Source: Solobacterium sp.
GTDB lineage: Bacteria; Bacillota_I; Bacilli_A; Erysipelotrichales; Erysipelotrichaceae
Direction of reading: 5' to 3'
NCBI GenBank assembly: GCA_017432325.1
Contig: JAFRJJ010000084.1
Span: forward strand, 1-62,195
DNA: 62,195 nt
Shown: piece by piece, positions 35,113 through 44,275 of the stretch
How positions within the stretch are numbered: the stretch's first letter is position 1
How the letters are laid out: each line of letters starts with the position of its first letter
Notes under the pieces: model-generated
The model's database searches: none
Seen by the model: the letters and a program-made list of their open reading frames with translations, nothing else
Told to the model about the DNA's origin: nothing
Position numbers and translations under genes: made by a program

Positions 35113-36183
35113 ATGAAGAATGAAGAAATTATTGAAATGTTTGGGTTGACATATCATCAAACCAAGCTTCTGTTTTCAGCACAAAAACAAGTGACTGAAT
35201 ATGATATTTCTATAACAAAGAACTTGGAAAAAGCAATTGTCAAAAGAACCTGGCTTGAAGAATGGAAAAAATCAATTATTACATATCTGGATGCTGTGAA
35301 TGAAAATGATAAATCAGAATTAATTGAATCTGAAGAGGATCTTAGGAAGGCATTTCTTGAGGAAATCAACAAATCTGCTAACAAGACATGGTATTACATA
35401 GTTGTTTTAGAACTCATTGAATATGTGCCATACACATCACTTGGGACACAAAACGACAAAGCATATAGTAAACTTAGGTTTGATGTTGATAAAAACTACT
35501 ATTATATTAGAAATTTTATAGTCAGCCATGAGTATCTTTCAGAGGATAAGATTGACAGACTAGATAAGACATATACAAAAAGTTTGTCAAAAATATCTGG
35601 TAAAGTAGGAAAAATAATAACAAAAGTAGCCATAGTTATTGCAATAACTGCTGTTGCTGCTGCACTAGCTGCGGCTTTTGCGGGACCTATTGCAGTTGCC
35701 CTGTTTGGTAGTGAGTTTGCAGGATTATCTGGAGCAGCATTAACAAGTGCTTGTCTTGCTATGGCGGGTGGAGGAGCTATTGCTGCAGGAGGCCTTGGAA
35801 TACAAGGGGGAATTCTTGTGATTGCTGGTGGTGGAGCACTTTTGGGATTTGCAAGTGGTGGAACAGCTGTATGCGTTACATCCGCTCTACTCCTTTCAGT
35901 TCCTGAGTATACACTTACACAGGCCGCAAAATTGGAAACGATTCTTAAGGAAGTTATTCTTAATGCACAAAAAGATGTAGTGACAGCTCAGAAAATAATT
36001 GCTCAATATCAGGAGCAGATTGTGGAACTAACAAAAGAGCTCACAAAAATGGAATTACAAAACGAAAAAAACAAAAAAGAAATACAAAATATCAGAACTT
36101 GTCTCAAATATCTGAAAAAATCTTATGAAGATATGAGTAAGTTTACTTCGGCCTTTGATATCGGTTTACAGACGGAACAATGA
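35113..36183 (+). CDS. Glycine-zipper membrane protein with C-terminal coiled coil
   Basis: 356 aa. After a helical, charged N-terminal part (~1-165), residues ~168-262 form a long Ala/Gly-rich hydrophobic block with zipper-like spacing (AMAGGGAIAAGGLGIQGG, IAGGGALLGFASGG). Residues ~270-345 are a coiled coil with Glu/Lys heptads. Such blocks occur in oligomeric membrane pores; a pore-forming effector role is inferred. No enzyme motif. The ATG at 35113 follows GGGAG; an upstream Met eight codons earlier has no site. Next to GTPase and phospholipase genes it fits a membrane-attack module. Confidence 0.72.
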   Translation: MKNEEIIEMFGLTYHQTKLLFSAQKQVTEYDISITKNLEKAIVKRTWLEEWKKSIITYLDAVNENDKSELIESEEDLRKAFLEEINKSANKTWYYIVVLELIEYVPYTSLGTQNDKAYSKLRFDVDKNYYYIRNFIVSHEYLSEDKIDRLDKTYTKSLSKISGKVGKIITKVAIVIAITAVAAALAAAFAGPIAVALFGSEFAGLSGAALTSACLAMAGGGAIAAGGLGIQGGILVIAGGGALLGFASGGTAVCVTSALLLSVPEYTLTQAAKLETILKEVILNAQKDVVTAQKIIAQYQEQIVELTKELTKMELQNEKNKKEIQNIRTCLKYLKKSYEDMSKFTSAFDIGLQTEQ

Positions 36184-36187
36184 AAAC

Positions 36188-37399
36188 ATGAATAAGAACA
36201 AAGTGATTGATTTGGATAAAGAATTAACAGAACTAAGAGAAAGTGTTAGTCATGTCGAAAATAAGTCTGAAATTCTTTTGGACGATATTGAAAGTACATC
36301 AGATTCATTGGCTGAACTTCAGGAAAGACTTTTGCATCTAGGGATAGCAAAAAAATCTTTGGTAGTAACGGAAGACAATATTACAAAGGAGATTTCTGAA
36401 TTAAATTATGTGATTAAAGATATTGATCATTCCAAGTTCGGTGGAGATGTATCTTTAACAGTAATAGACTTAATTGTGAGTGTTGTCTCTGGTATCGTAG
36501 CTTCAGTAATTGACATTGTATTTGTAGGTACACCAGAGGTGGTGAAAATATATAAAGGCGGCGAAAATTTTGATGGGAGCATTTTAACAAAAGCGATACG
36601 TTCTCTTGGACAAGGTGATGATACTTTATCTGGAATGCTCGATTGGTGTTGTGAAAAGTGTAAAGTTCCATATGATATTTCAGCAAAAAAAGGCGTTGTT
36701 ATTCCAAATAATCATCGACTAAGAAATTTCGCGCATGACCCATTAATCGGGATGCTTTTTGCAATTGTTGATATCATCATGGGTACTGGGACTTTTGTAG
36801 ATAATAAAGGCAACTTGAGAATTGTTGTGAATCCAAAAGATTATCCTCAAAACGAGAAGGTTCTTGCGCTCATTTACTATTTTGGCCATTTATTATCTGA
36901 TGTATGTACTGCAAGAGGATTGCCAATCCCTGGTTTCGTTCTTACTCAATTCTTTGCCGGAGAAGATGATTCAAGTGTTGCGGCTATCGCAGAACAGATG
37001 TATAGAGATGGCTATGATTTAAGACACTTGGCCTCAATGAGTACGCCTGTGCTTGTGAAAAATTTAGTGATAGAAATATATTTATCCTTACTCCGATATA
37101 ATAACGAAGTAATATTAACACTTGCTGAAAAAGAAATAATTAATAATAAAAACGAAATATACAGATATAAACTACGACTAATGTCTGACGCTGTGTGTTG
37201 CGGAGGCAATGTACTGAAATTTTTTATACCTCCGACCATGGGAAATATAACGGCACTGAATATTTCAGAATGGATTTCATTAATACAAAATTCAATTGTT
37301 AACTTAAGGTATCAAATTAGGGATAAAAGCATAGAACAAGTAATTTTCAACAGGGAGATTATTTCAGATAATTGGAATACTATTATGAAAAGCAGATGA
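36188..37399 (+). CDS. Coiled-coil membrane protein, 403 aa, unknown
   Basis: Residues ~1-75 form a coiled coil. One hydrophobic segment follows (VIDLIVSVVSGIVASVIDIVFV). The remaining ~290 residues contain His/Asp-rich conserved-looking stretches (NHRLRNFAHDPLIGMLFAIVDIIMG, FGHLLSDVCTARG) and are helical with further hydrophobic parts. I do not recognise the family. It starts 4 bases after the previous stop region with a weak ribosome site, so translation is probably coupled. Likely an inner-membrane partner of the preceding protein. Confidence 0.65.
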   Translation: MNKNKVIDLDKELTELRESVSHVENKSEILLDDIESTSDSLAELQERLLHLGIAKKSLVVTEDNITKEISELNYVIKDIDHSKFGGDVSLTVIDLIVSVVSGIVASVIDIVFVGTPEVVKIYKGGENFDGSILTKAIRSLGQGDDTLSGMLDWCCEKCKVPYDISAKKGVVIPNNHRLRNFAHDPLIGMLFAIVDIIMGTGTFVDNKGNLRIVVNPKDYPQNEKVLALIYYFGHLLSDVCTARGLPIPGFVLTQFFAGEDDSSVAAIAEQMYRDGYDLRHLASMSTPVLVKNLVIEIYLSLLRYNNEVILTLAEKEIINNKNEIYRYKLRLMSDAVCCGGNVLKFFIPPTMGNITALNISEWISLIQNSIVNLRYQIRDKSIEQVIFNREIISDNWNTIMKSR

Positions 37400-37488
37400 C
37401 AGTAATATAGATGAGTTTTTAGTAAAGCAATTAATAATATAGGATAAACTGAGGTTTAATAAGTAAATACAAGTTTGTAGAAGTGTAC

Positions 37489-37529
37489 GCCAAGTGAATT
37501 ACGCGTTTACATTATTTATTACGCTTGGC
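37489..37529 (+). repeat. Imperfect hairpin before lipoprotein gene
   Basis: GCCAAGTG (37489-37496) and CGCTTGGC (37522-37529) can pair with one mismatch. It may end the upstream transcript or lie in the leader of the lipoprotein gene; no clear T-run. Confidence 0.35.
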
Positions 37530-37617
37530 TATTCAAATTTAAAAATAGACAGTTATGAAAAAATGAAATATGTGTATTATTCATTTCTGATTTATTGATT
37601 TCTGGAGGCACAATACA

Positions 37618-40023
37618 ATGAGCAATAATAAAATGACAATATTGATTAAAAGTATTCTATTATCAACAATTGTTTTTTTTACTGGATGCAGTAGGCTTAC
37701 AGATCAGATACAAAATGAGGTTATTGAAAAGTCCCAAATTGAAGAAACTGATACGTTTAGGGAATATCAGAAACGTATCGGGGATACAGAAGAACGAACT
37801 GCTCCAATAAGAGTGACATTTGCTTCAAATGCAAAGATTAAAATCGATTATTATTATGATGCAGCTAAAGTAAATAAAGTTGAAATGCCTTCGTGTTATT
37901 TGAATCCGGGTGATGAGCTATATTACGAGGTGTCTGCAGATAAATCGGATAGCGATAGATATGAGTTTTCAGGATTCAATATTAGTGATTATTCCGAACA
38001 CACAAATAAAGTGCTGGATTGGAAATCAGACGAAGACGGCTTGGTTATTAAAATACCAGAGGATTTCTCAGGAACAGAAATTCAGATCTCTCCTATTGGA
38101 AATTATGGCACTAGAACACTTACATTGGATGATTATTATGTTGATGGTTTTGGAAAGATACAGAACATAAATGGTAGTTGGATAATTAATAGTCAATTAA
38201 CGCAAGAAGATACTTATACTATTGACTCAATTCGACCTTACTCAGTTTCTTATGAATATGACTCTCAAAGGTATTATTTTTTAAATGCATCCCCACTTCC
38301 TATTGCTAATTCAGATTTAAATGGCAAAGTGGTTTTTGAAATAACTGAGCCAAATAAGGGTGTTGAAGCATTTAAAGTTCAGTTAGGTGAATATCAAACT
38401 GTTAACATGATAGTTAATGGAAATGATAAGGATATTCAAGGAGCCCTTAAAATCCAAGGAGAGAAAGAGCAGATACTAAAAAAGGAAATGGTGCTGTATA
38501 AGGTAAAGGAAGGTACAGAAATAACTATTACAACTAAAAAGAACTACGATATTAAAGTAAATGATGTGCTTCTTAAGCCAGATGTTGATGGTGATCATTA
38601 CATATATCGATTTGTTGCAGGGAAAAATAAATATTTTACTTTTGATCCATCGTCTTATGATTTTAAACATGGAAAAGTCGTGTTTATGCGAAATGATCAC
38701 ATTATAACTGAAAAAGAAAACTTGATTAATGGCACGACAGTTATGTATCATTCGGAAAATGAGGATCCTGGTTATTATTTGCCAAACGGTTCATTTACAG
38801 TTAATGGACCTGAAACAGAAAAACTAATAAAAGCAATTAGGTTCTACCCCAAGACTACAGTTAATGTAAAATTGAAAAAAGAAGTTGTTGGAGGGAACAT
38901 CGAATACTATATTGACGGCAAGAAAATTTATTATGATACAGTATCAATTTTGAGTGGAAAAACTATACAAATGCATTTGATCCCTTGGAAGGGGTGGAAT
39001 CCAACAACAAAAGAGTTGGATTTGATATATAAAGTGGGCGAAGAACCCAATCAAACTGTCTCATTTATGGAGGAAGGGAAGCTTATTAGTGACGATGTTT
39101 TATTTGTGGAAACTGATAATAGGAAGCCGACGCTTACAGTAAAGGTGGGGGAGTCTTTGAAACAAAAAGGAATACTATTTGACTTTACAGCACCTGGCAT
39201 AGATCCTGTTATTAATTATGAATATAATAACGGTAAAAATGGAATATGGGATCAGTTTGCAATTAATGGAAAGAAAATAGGAACAGCTTCTCCCATCAAA
39301 CTTAGGATACATTCTGAAAAGTATTCCCTTATAGAAGAAGCTATAAAACTGATAATACAGAAAAAAAGCGGTAAAGATACTATTACTGAAACGAGATACA
39401 TTACACAACTACCGAGTACTGTATCAGTTGAAGTATATTCGGAGTATGAAATCTCTAATCCTTCTAGATTAATTGATAATGTAGAAATAAAGGCTGAACT
39501 TTGCAATGTAGTTGCGCATAAAGAAATTTCATTAAAGCATGCAAAAGTTATAGTGACTTTAGCGACTGGTGAAAGAAAAACTATCAATAATGGAGATCTG
39601 ATAGATCCGAATGAAAAAGTTAATGTCAGGATTAAAGCTGATGAAGGATATTTCGTGTCTAATACGACTGCTGGTACATTTGTTAAAAATGACATTTCAT
39701 ATTCGAAGTATTTAAATGAAGTTGATAACTATATAAATACGCATCCTATAAAACAGCAAATATCAGTTTTATTAGCCGATGATGAATATGGAAAATGTAT
39801 ATATAAAAGGGCGGATGGAAGTATAATGACCGGTTTCTCCAAAATAAATGAAGGTGAAGAAATTACACTTGAATACACCATTACCAATAATAGTTATCAG
39901 ATTAAAGATCAATGGCTTCCATCCGAAAAAACGAATAAGACAGTTAAGAAAAAAGTGGAAGGAAATAATACAAGAGTTTTGGATAGATCTTTCTTTGGAA
40001 TAGAAGTAGAAAGGAAAAAGTGA
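37618..40023 (+). CDS. Large beta-rich lipoprotein, 801 aa
   Basis: A lipoprotein signal opens the protein (hydrophobic core, lipobox FTGC, Cys near 24). The mature part is a series of beta-rich segments with repeated motifs of the type 'V.I......G..i..G......'. These suggest several small Ig-like or adhesin-like domains facing outside; no catalytic motif is seen. A GGAGG ribosome site precedes it. The two DUF4230 genes follow at once, in one operon. A surface sensor or structural role is inferred. Confidence 0.72.
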   Translation: MSNNKMTILIKSILLSTIVFFTGCSRLTDQIQNEVIEKSQIEETDTFREYQKRIGDTEERTAPIRVTFASNAKIKIDYYYDAAKVNKVEMPSCYLNPGDELYYEVSADKSDSDRYEFSGFNISDYSEHTNKVLDWKSDEDGLVIKIPEDFSGTEIQISPIGNYGTRTLTLDDYYVDGFGKIQNINGSWIINSQLTQEDTYTIDSIRPYSVSYEYDSQRYYFLNASPLPIANSDLNGKVVFEITEPNKGVEAFKVQLGEYQTVNMIVNGNDKDIQGALKIQGEKEQILKKEMVLYKVKEGTEITITTKKNYDIKVNDVLLKPDVDGDHYIYRFVAGKNKYFTFDPSSYDFKHGKVVFMRNDHIITEKENLINGTTVMYHSENEDPGYYLPNGSFTVNGPETEKLIKAIRFYPKTTVNVKLKKEVVGGNIEYYIDGKKIYYDTVSILSGKTIQMHLIPWKGWNPTTKELDLIYKVGEEPNQTVSFMEEGKLISDDVLFVETDNRKPTLTVKVGESLKQKGILFDFTAPGIDPVINYEYNNGKNGIWDQFAINGKKIGTASPIKLRIHSEKYSLIEEAIKLIIQKKSGKDTITETRYITQLPSTVSVEVYSEYEISNPSRLIDNVEIKAELCNVVAHKEISLKHAKVIVTLATGERKTINNGDLIDPNEKVNVRIKADEGYFVSNTTAGTFVKNDISYSKYLNEVDNYINTHPIKQQISVLLADDEYGKCIYKRADGSIMTGFSKINEGEEITLEYTITNNSYQIKDQWLPSEKTNKTVKKKVEGNNTRVLDRSFFGIEVERKK

Positions 40024-40024
40024 T

Positions 40025-40795
40025 ATGAGCGAAGAAAAAACTCAAAAGTTGTTAGACAATTTGGTTGATATTGCTAACGATAGCATAAAAGAGTATAAAA
40101 AATCTTCGAAAAAAACCAAGGATTTGGTTTCTGTCATAGTCCTTTGTGCTCTTCTATTAATAGCTTCAATCGTAGGTGTTTCAACTTATACTGCAGTAAA
40201 AAAGGCATCTGAAGCTGCTTCAACTCTATCTGGAAATGTTGTTGGAGTCATCAAAGGAGCATTTTCTATTCCAGTAAGTTATGAAAAAGGAAAATTAGCT
40301 GGTTTATCTGCGGAAGACACAAAGGCTTATATTGGAAACGAATTGCATAAAGTGGGGAAATTAGATGTATTGGTTTCAGGTGTGAAAATAACGAACCTAA
40401 ATGAGTTAGGCGAAAAGTATAAAGGGTTATATGTATCCAAAGGTTATGCCGTTTTTTCTGTTGATCTAACTGGCCTTCAAGTCAGTAATAGTGAGTCAGA
40501 GATTAATATAACCATGAATGAACCCGAAGTACAAATATATGTAGATGAAGATTCTACAGAGAAAATAGCAGAGTGGCAAAAACACTCATGGACCGGTAGC
40601 TCTAAAGATGGATATTTTGCTTATTTAAATTCATGGACTAAATCAAAACAAGAAATTGAAAACAGTATTAGTAATTATGATTCATTGGTAGAGTTGTCAA
40701 AAGAGGCAGGGATAAGAGAAGTAGAATCTTTAGTCAAATCTATTTGCGGAAAAGAAATGAGAGTTAATGTTCAATACAAGGAGGAAACAGAATGA
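40025..40795 (+). CDS. DUF4230 membrane-anchored protein A
   Basis: 256 aa. One transmembrane helix at about 34-60 (VLCALLLIASIVGV). After it, residues ~100-250 match the DUF4230 layout: two strands, a sensing loop and the terminal helix with EAGIREVESLVKSICG. The soluble domain should lie outside the membrane. Starts one base after the lipoprotein stop with AGGAAAAAG. It is paralogous in layout to the next gene. Family function is unknown; it may stabilise the lipoprotein or transmit its signal. Confidence 0.72.
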   Translation: MSEEKTQKLLDNLVDIANDSIKEYKKSSKKTKDLVSVIVLCALLLIASIVGVSTYTAVKKASEAASTLSGNVVGVIKGAFSIPVSYEKGKLAGLSAEDTKAYIGNELHKVGKLDVLVSGVKITNLNELGEKYKGLYVSKGYAVFSVDLTGLQVSNSESEINITMNEPEVQIYVDEDSTEKIAEWQKHSWTGSSKDGYFAYLNSWTKSKQEIENSISNYDSLVELSKEAGIREVESLVKSICGKEMRVNVQYKEETE

Positions 40796-41511
40796 TTGAC
40801 AAAATTGATTCCAAATCCTCCAAAAAAATAAATATTTCAGTGATTTGTTGGGTACTCTCTATTTTGGTAATAGTTATTACTCCGTTTGTCGTTGGTATTT
40901 CAATTAAGGTTGCTGCATCAAAAGCTAAACAAAACTATGATGATACCGTAAAAGAAGTTTCAGATTATATGAATATTGAAGCATATAATATGGCCGAACA
41001 GAACAATCATGTAAGCAATCGCATTTCTGTTGAAATTGAAAGTTTAATTGAAGATGCAAAACTAGAGGTATTAACTGTAAGAGATGTAGAATTCATCACA
41101 GATGAAACTGATGAAAAAGGAAATATTACATCATGGTTACAAGTCGAAGGAGAGGGTTCATTTACTGTTGATCTCAAAGTAGCAGAATATCTTTATGATG
41201 CTACACGAGACACAATTACGATCATACTGCCTTATCCAGAACTAACCTATTGCAGGTTGCGTAATGGAGATTGTATTCTTTATGAAGATAGCAGATTCAT
41301 CGGTGATGGTTCATATAGTGAAGGTGAAAACTTAGCCCAAAGACAAATTCAAAACGGATATATTGCTGTTTATGACTATTTCTTAAGTAATGCACAATTT
41401 TTAAAGAGTGCCAAAAATTCTGCGGAGCAATTAATGACCAATTTTGTGCAACAGTTATATCCTGACAATTATGAAATGGAGATCAATGTAGTGTTTCGAG
41501 AGAGAGAATAA
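40792..41511 (+). CDS. DUF4230 membrane-anchored protein B
   Basis: 239 aa. A transmembrane helix at about 12-36 (VICWVLSILVIVITPFVV), then an external DUF4230-like domain: VEGEGSFTVDLKVAEYLYDAT, ITIILPYPELTY and the terminal helix SAKNSAEQLMTNFVQQLYP with a final strand EINVVF. Overlaps the previous gene by 4 bases after AGGAGG. Pairing of two DUF4230 proteins suggests a hetero-oligomer. It is the last gene of the island. Confidence 0.72.
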   Translation: MIDKIDSKSSKKINISVICWVLSILVIVITPFVVGISIKVAASKAKQNYDDTVKEVSDYMNIEAYNMAEQNNHVSNRISVEIESLIEDAKLEVLTVRDVEFITDETDEKGNITSWLQVEGEGSFTVDLKVAEYLYDATRDTITIILPYPELTYCRLRNGDCILYEDSRFIGDGSYSEGENLAQRQIQNGYIAVYDYFLSNAQFLKSAKNSAEQLMTNFVQQLYPDNYEMEINVVFRERE

Positions 41512-41556
41512 ACTGTTCTTGTATACACATATGCAAAATGACAGTTAATGACCAAT

Positions 41557-41650
41557 GCTTGCTGTGTAGGATATGTTCATATGATATCTGGTTTTTTAAT
41601 GGATCAGTATAGGTGGTTTGCTCTTACGTAAACAATTCTTTTAGTCTTTT
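41557..41650 (-). pseudogene. Decayed 3' end of an M20 peptidase gene
   Basis: 41557-41614 resembles 42648-42702, the 3' end and downstream part of the M20 gene. For example 41582-41614 and 42670-42702 agree at most positions, including the shared GTTTTTTAAT run. Read leftward the relic would end KPPILIH-stop, compared with RKPVPIY-stop in the intact gene; a stop lies a little upstream. It marks a lost tandem copy or a recombination footprint at the right flank of the AT-rich island. Confidence 0.6.
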
Positions 41651-41722
41651 TTGACTACGAACAGGTCTCTTATTGTTTCTTATAATATAAGTAATGAGAA
41701 AGGTAAGATCGAGGAAGGAAAT

Positions 41723-41947
41723 ATGGCGACTACAGAAGAACTGAAAACAGAACTCCAGAACACCGACAACACAGAAGACGATTCTGCAGACTCCAATATG
41801 CCAAGATGGATCCATGACAAGGTAGAGAATCCGGCCTATTTTGGAGGCATTCAGCGTCTTCCTTCCTGTGTTTGCAGCAACTGCGGTTTCCATGCAAACA
41901 GAGAGAGACCTGTCTGCCCGAGATGCGGTTCGAAAATGAAAGGATAA
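41723..41947 (+). CDS. Small zinc-ribbon protein, 74 aa
   Basis: The N-terminal half is acidic and disordered (ELKTELQNTDNTEDD). The C-terminal half has a four-Cys zinc ribbon, CSNC and CPRC, ending GSKMKG. No other domain. The ATG at 41723 follows GAGGAAGG; longer in-frame reading upstream has no site. Such ribbons bind RNA, DNA or partner proteins. Separate from the DUF4256 gene by 129 bases. Confidence 0.7.
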   Translation: MATTEELKTELQNTDNTEDDSADSNMPRWIHDKVENPAYFGGIQRLPSCVCSNCGFHANRERPVCPRCGSKMKG

Positions 41948-42076
41948 GTCTGTATTCCTGTAACATTGAGATGCTGACTTGCTGACCAGGATCAGCTGAT
42001 TCAAAGCCTGATCATCCTTTACGTATTGTGCATAAGCACATCATCAGAACACAGAAACGATCATTGAGGAACAGAT

Positions 42077-42598
42077 ATGCTTGAAGTACTGAAAAAGAGA
42101 TTTGAAGAAAATCAGAACCGTCACCCGGATCTGGTATGGACGCTTGTTGAACAACGTCTGAAAGAACACCCGGAACAGCTGGAAATACTGAAACGTATGG
42201 AAGAGACCGGAGGGGAACCGGACACGATCGGTGTTGATGAGAATACCGGAAAGCTGATCTTCTGTGACTGCAGTACTGAAACTCCGAAAGGACGCAGAAG
42301 CCTTTGCTATGATGACGAAGCTCTGCGCAAGCGCAAAAACAATCCGCCTTCAGGAAGCGCAGTGCACCAGGCAGAAGAGATAGGTGTACAGCTGATGACA
42401 GAAGAACTGTACCGCAGACTGCAGGAACTCGGACAGTTTGATACAAAGACATCCAGCTGGATCGCCACACCCGACAGTATCAGAACGCTGGGAGGCGCTC
42501 TGTTCTGTGAACGGAGATACGGAACTGTATTTACCTTCCACAACGGAGCTGAATCCTATTACTCCGTACGGGGATGGAGAGGGTATCTCTGCATCTGA
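42077..42598 (+). CDS. DUF4256 family protein
   Basis: 173 aa, matching DUF4256 over its whole length: L.vLkkRFe.n..RHpdl.W, METGGEPD, the conserved CS.ETPKGRRSLCYD, QELGQFDTKTSSWI and FTFHNGAESYYSVRGWRG. No signal or membrane segment. The family function is unknown. Convergent with the M20 peptidase gene and separated from it by a hairpin. Confidence 0.88.
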   Translation: MLEVLKKRFEENQNRHPDLVWTLVEQRLKEHPEQLEILKRMEETGGEPDTIGVDENTGKLIFCDCSTETPKGRRSLCYDDEALRKRKNNPPSGSAVHQAEEIGVQLMTEELYRRLQELGQFDTKTSSWIATPDSIRTLGGALFCERRYGTVFTFHNGAESYYSVRGWRGYLCI

Positions 42599-42628
42599 AC
42601 TTTTATACAATACATCGCTCAATACAAT

Positions 42629-42649
42629 GCGCCGGTCACTGACCGGCGC
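42629..42649. terminator. Perfect inverted repeat between convergent genes
   Basis: GCGCCGGTCA and TGACCGGCGC flank one base and form a 10-bp stem, followed by TTACTGTGTTT. Probable bidirectional terminator of the DUF4256 and M20 genes. Confidence 0.6.
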
Positions 42650-42683
42650 TTACTGTGTTTATGTGCAGATGATATCTTGTTTT

Positions 42684-44036
42684 TTAATAGATCGGTACAG
42701 GTTTCCTGTCTTTGGCAATGAAGCATTCCTGCTCATATACTCTGCCATGCAGGTTTTTCTTCAGTTCTTCCTTGGCCTGTTCGATCAGCGCAGGATCCTC
42801 GACCATATCCAGGGCAATGTTTGCCATGATCTGGGCAGCCAGGTTCATTCCCTTATGGGCAGGGGAGCTCTTCCCCTGGGCAGTCGCAGACCAGGTATGA
42901 GCGGATGTGCCGATCGCCCATGTCGGTACATTGATCATGCAGGTCGGTACGATCCAGCTGACATCCGAGACATCCGAGCTTGTTTTATGGTCCTCATGGA
43001 TCTCATCATCGATCAGTTCAGTGCTGCCTGCTTTGGAACCGCAGGCAATGAACTTCTCCAGATATGCCTTTTCTTCATCAGTGTACTGCATCGGTATGCA
43101 TTCCTGGATGTGTTTTCTTGCCACATCCGCAAGTGTCGGATTGTCAATGAATGAGGAGAATGCCGAAACGATCTCAGGCTCTTCTACTTCTGTTTCCGTC
43201 ATCATGGCAGCGCCTCTGGCGATCTTATCGACTCTGGCCTGCATCTTCTTCAGTTCCGTATTGTCCTTTGCACGGATGACATACTGTCCTTCCGCATATA
43301 CCTGGACGATGTTGGCGGCGTTGCCGCCGGCATTCGTAATGGCATATTGGATATAGGTTTCCTTTGACATATGCTCACGGATAAACTGGATGCCGATGTT
43401 AAACAGTTCCAGCGCATCCAGTGCGGATCTGCCCATTTCCGGAGCGCCTGCCGCATGGGATGCGATCCCGTGGAAACGGTAGTTCTGCAGCAGGATGGAC
43501 TTGCCGTCATGAACGATCCCGAAGCTTGTACTGGGATGCCAGTTGACGCAGAAATCCACATCGTCAAACGCGCCTCTGTGGATCATGTATACCTTGCCGA
43601 CACCGCCTTCTTCCGCAGGGCAGGAGAAGTATTTGATGGTGCCTTCAATATTGTGTTCTTCAAAGTATTTCTTCAGGATATAGGCGCATTCCATACCGCC
43701 GCAGCCAAGCAGGTTGTGACCGCATCCGTGTCCGGGTGCGCCGTATACCAGCGGGTCCGGATGGTCAGTGTCTGCTTTTTGGCTCAGGTTGGGCAGGGCA
43801 TCCAGTTCACCGAGAATACCGATGACAGGAGTACCATGCCCGGCTGTCGCGATGAATGCCGTATCCATATCCGGGAGTGTACTGATCTCAAAGCCGAGTT
43901 CCTTCATGCAGTTCATGGCTGTTTCGTGTGATCTGTATTCGGTAAAGTTGATCTCCGGTGTAGCCCAGATCTCATCCGAACATTTCTCGAATATGTCCCT
44001 GTATTTCTCAGAGAGTTCCGTTATTTCTTTTCTCAT
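42684..44036 (-). CDS. M20-family metallopeptidase/amidohydrolase (AbgB-like)
   Basis: 450 aa, M20D-type with two-domain layout. Metal and catalytic motifs are GELDALP, GHGCGHNLLG, PAEEGGVGKVY and NWHPS. The closest group by pattern is p-aminobenzoyl-glutamate hydrolase subunit B (AbgB) and related N-acyl amino acid hydrolases; cytoplasmic, without signal peptide. It cleaves an amide bond in an acylated amino acid. Start follows GGAGGCTTAAACC. The adjacent amino-acid ABC transporter, divergent, may bring in its substrate or recover its product. Confidence 0.88.
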   Translation of the reverse strand: MRKEITELSEKYRDIFEKCSDEIWATPEINFTEYRSHETAMNCMKELGFEISTLPDMDTAFIATAGHGTPVIGILGELDALPNLSQKADTDHPDPLVYGAPGHGCGHNLLGCGGMECAYILKKYFEEHNIEGTIKYFSCPAEEGGVGKVYMIHRGAFDDVDFCVNWHPSTSFGIVHDGKSILLQNYRFHGIASHAAGAPEMGRSALDALELFNIGIQFIREHMSKETYIQYAITNAGGNAANIVQVYAEGQYVIRAKDNTELKKMQARVDKIARGAAMMTETEVEEPEIVSAFSSFIDNPTLADVARKHIQECIPMQYTDEEKAYLEKFIACGSKAGSTELIDDEIHEDHKTSSDVSDVSWIVPTCMINVPTWAIGTSAHTWSATAQGKSSPAHKGMNLAAQIMANIALDMVEDPALIEQAKEELKKNLHGRVYEQECFIAKDRKPVPIY

Positions 44037-44207
44037 GGTTTAAGCCTCCGATATTACTGAAATTGTACCATAGGGGAATGATCAGATTCCTGCTGAACAG
44101 CACAGACGGAATACAATGAACAGGGAAAAAACAGATGTTATGAAAAAAGATTCATGGACTGCACAGCAGATATCATGAGCAATATCATGGTCTTCTTCCG
44201 AGCTTTA

Positions 44208-44237
44208 TTGTCTGCATGTACTGCCCTGTGATAAAAT
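44208..44237 (+). promoter_or_regulatory. Candidate promoter of amino-acid ABC transporter
   Basis: TTGTCT (44208-44213), an 18-base spacer, and TAAAAT (44232-44237) resemble a housekeeping -35/-10 pair, about 40 bases before the start codon. Confidence 0.4.
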
Positions 44238-44275
44238 CGCAGAAGAAACGTTTTGCATGAAGTGAGTATAAAAGT

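Noticed and set aside
42438..43154. Rightward 238-codon frame over the M20 region
   Set aside because: It runs antisense through the well-supported M20 gene and overlaps the DUF4256 gene; its peptide shows no domain pattern.
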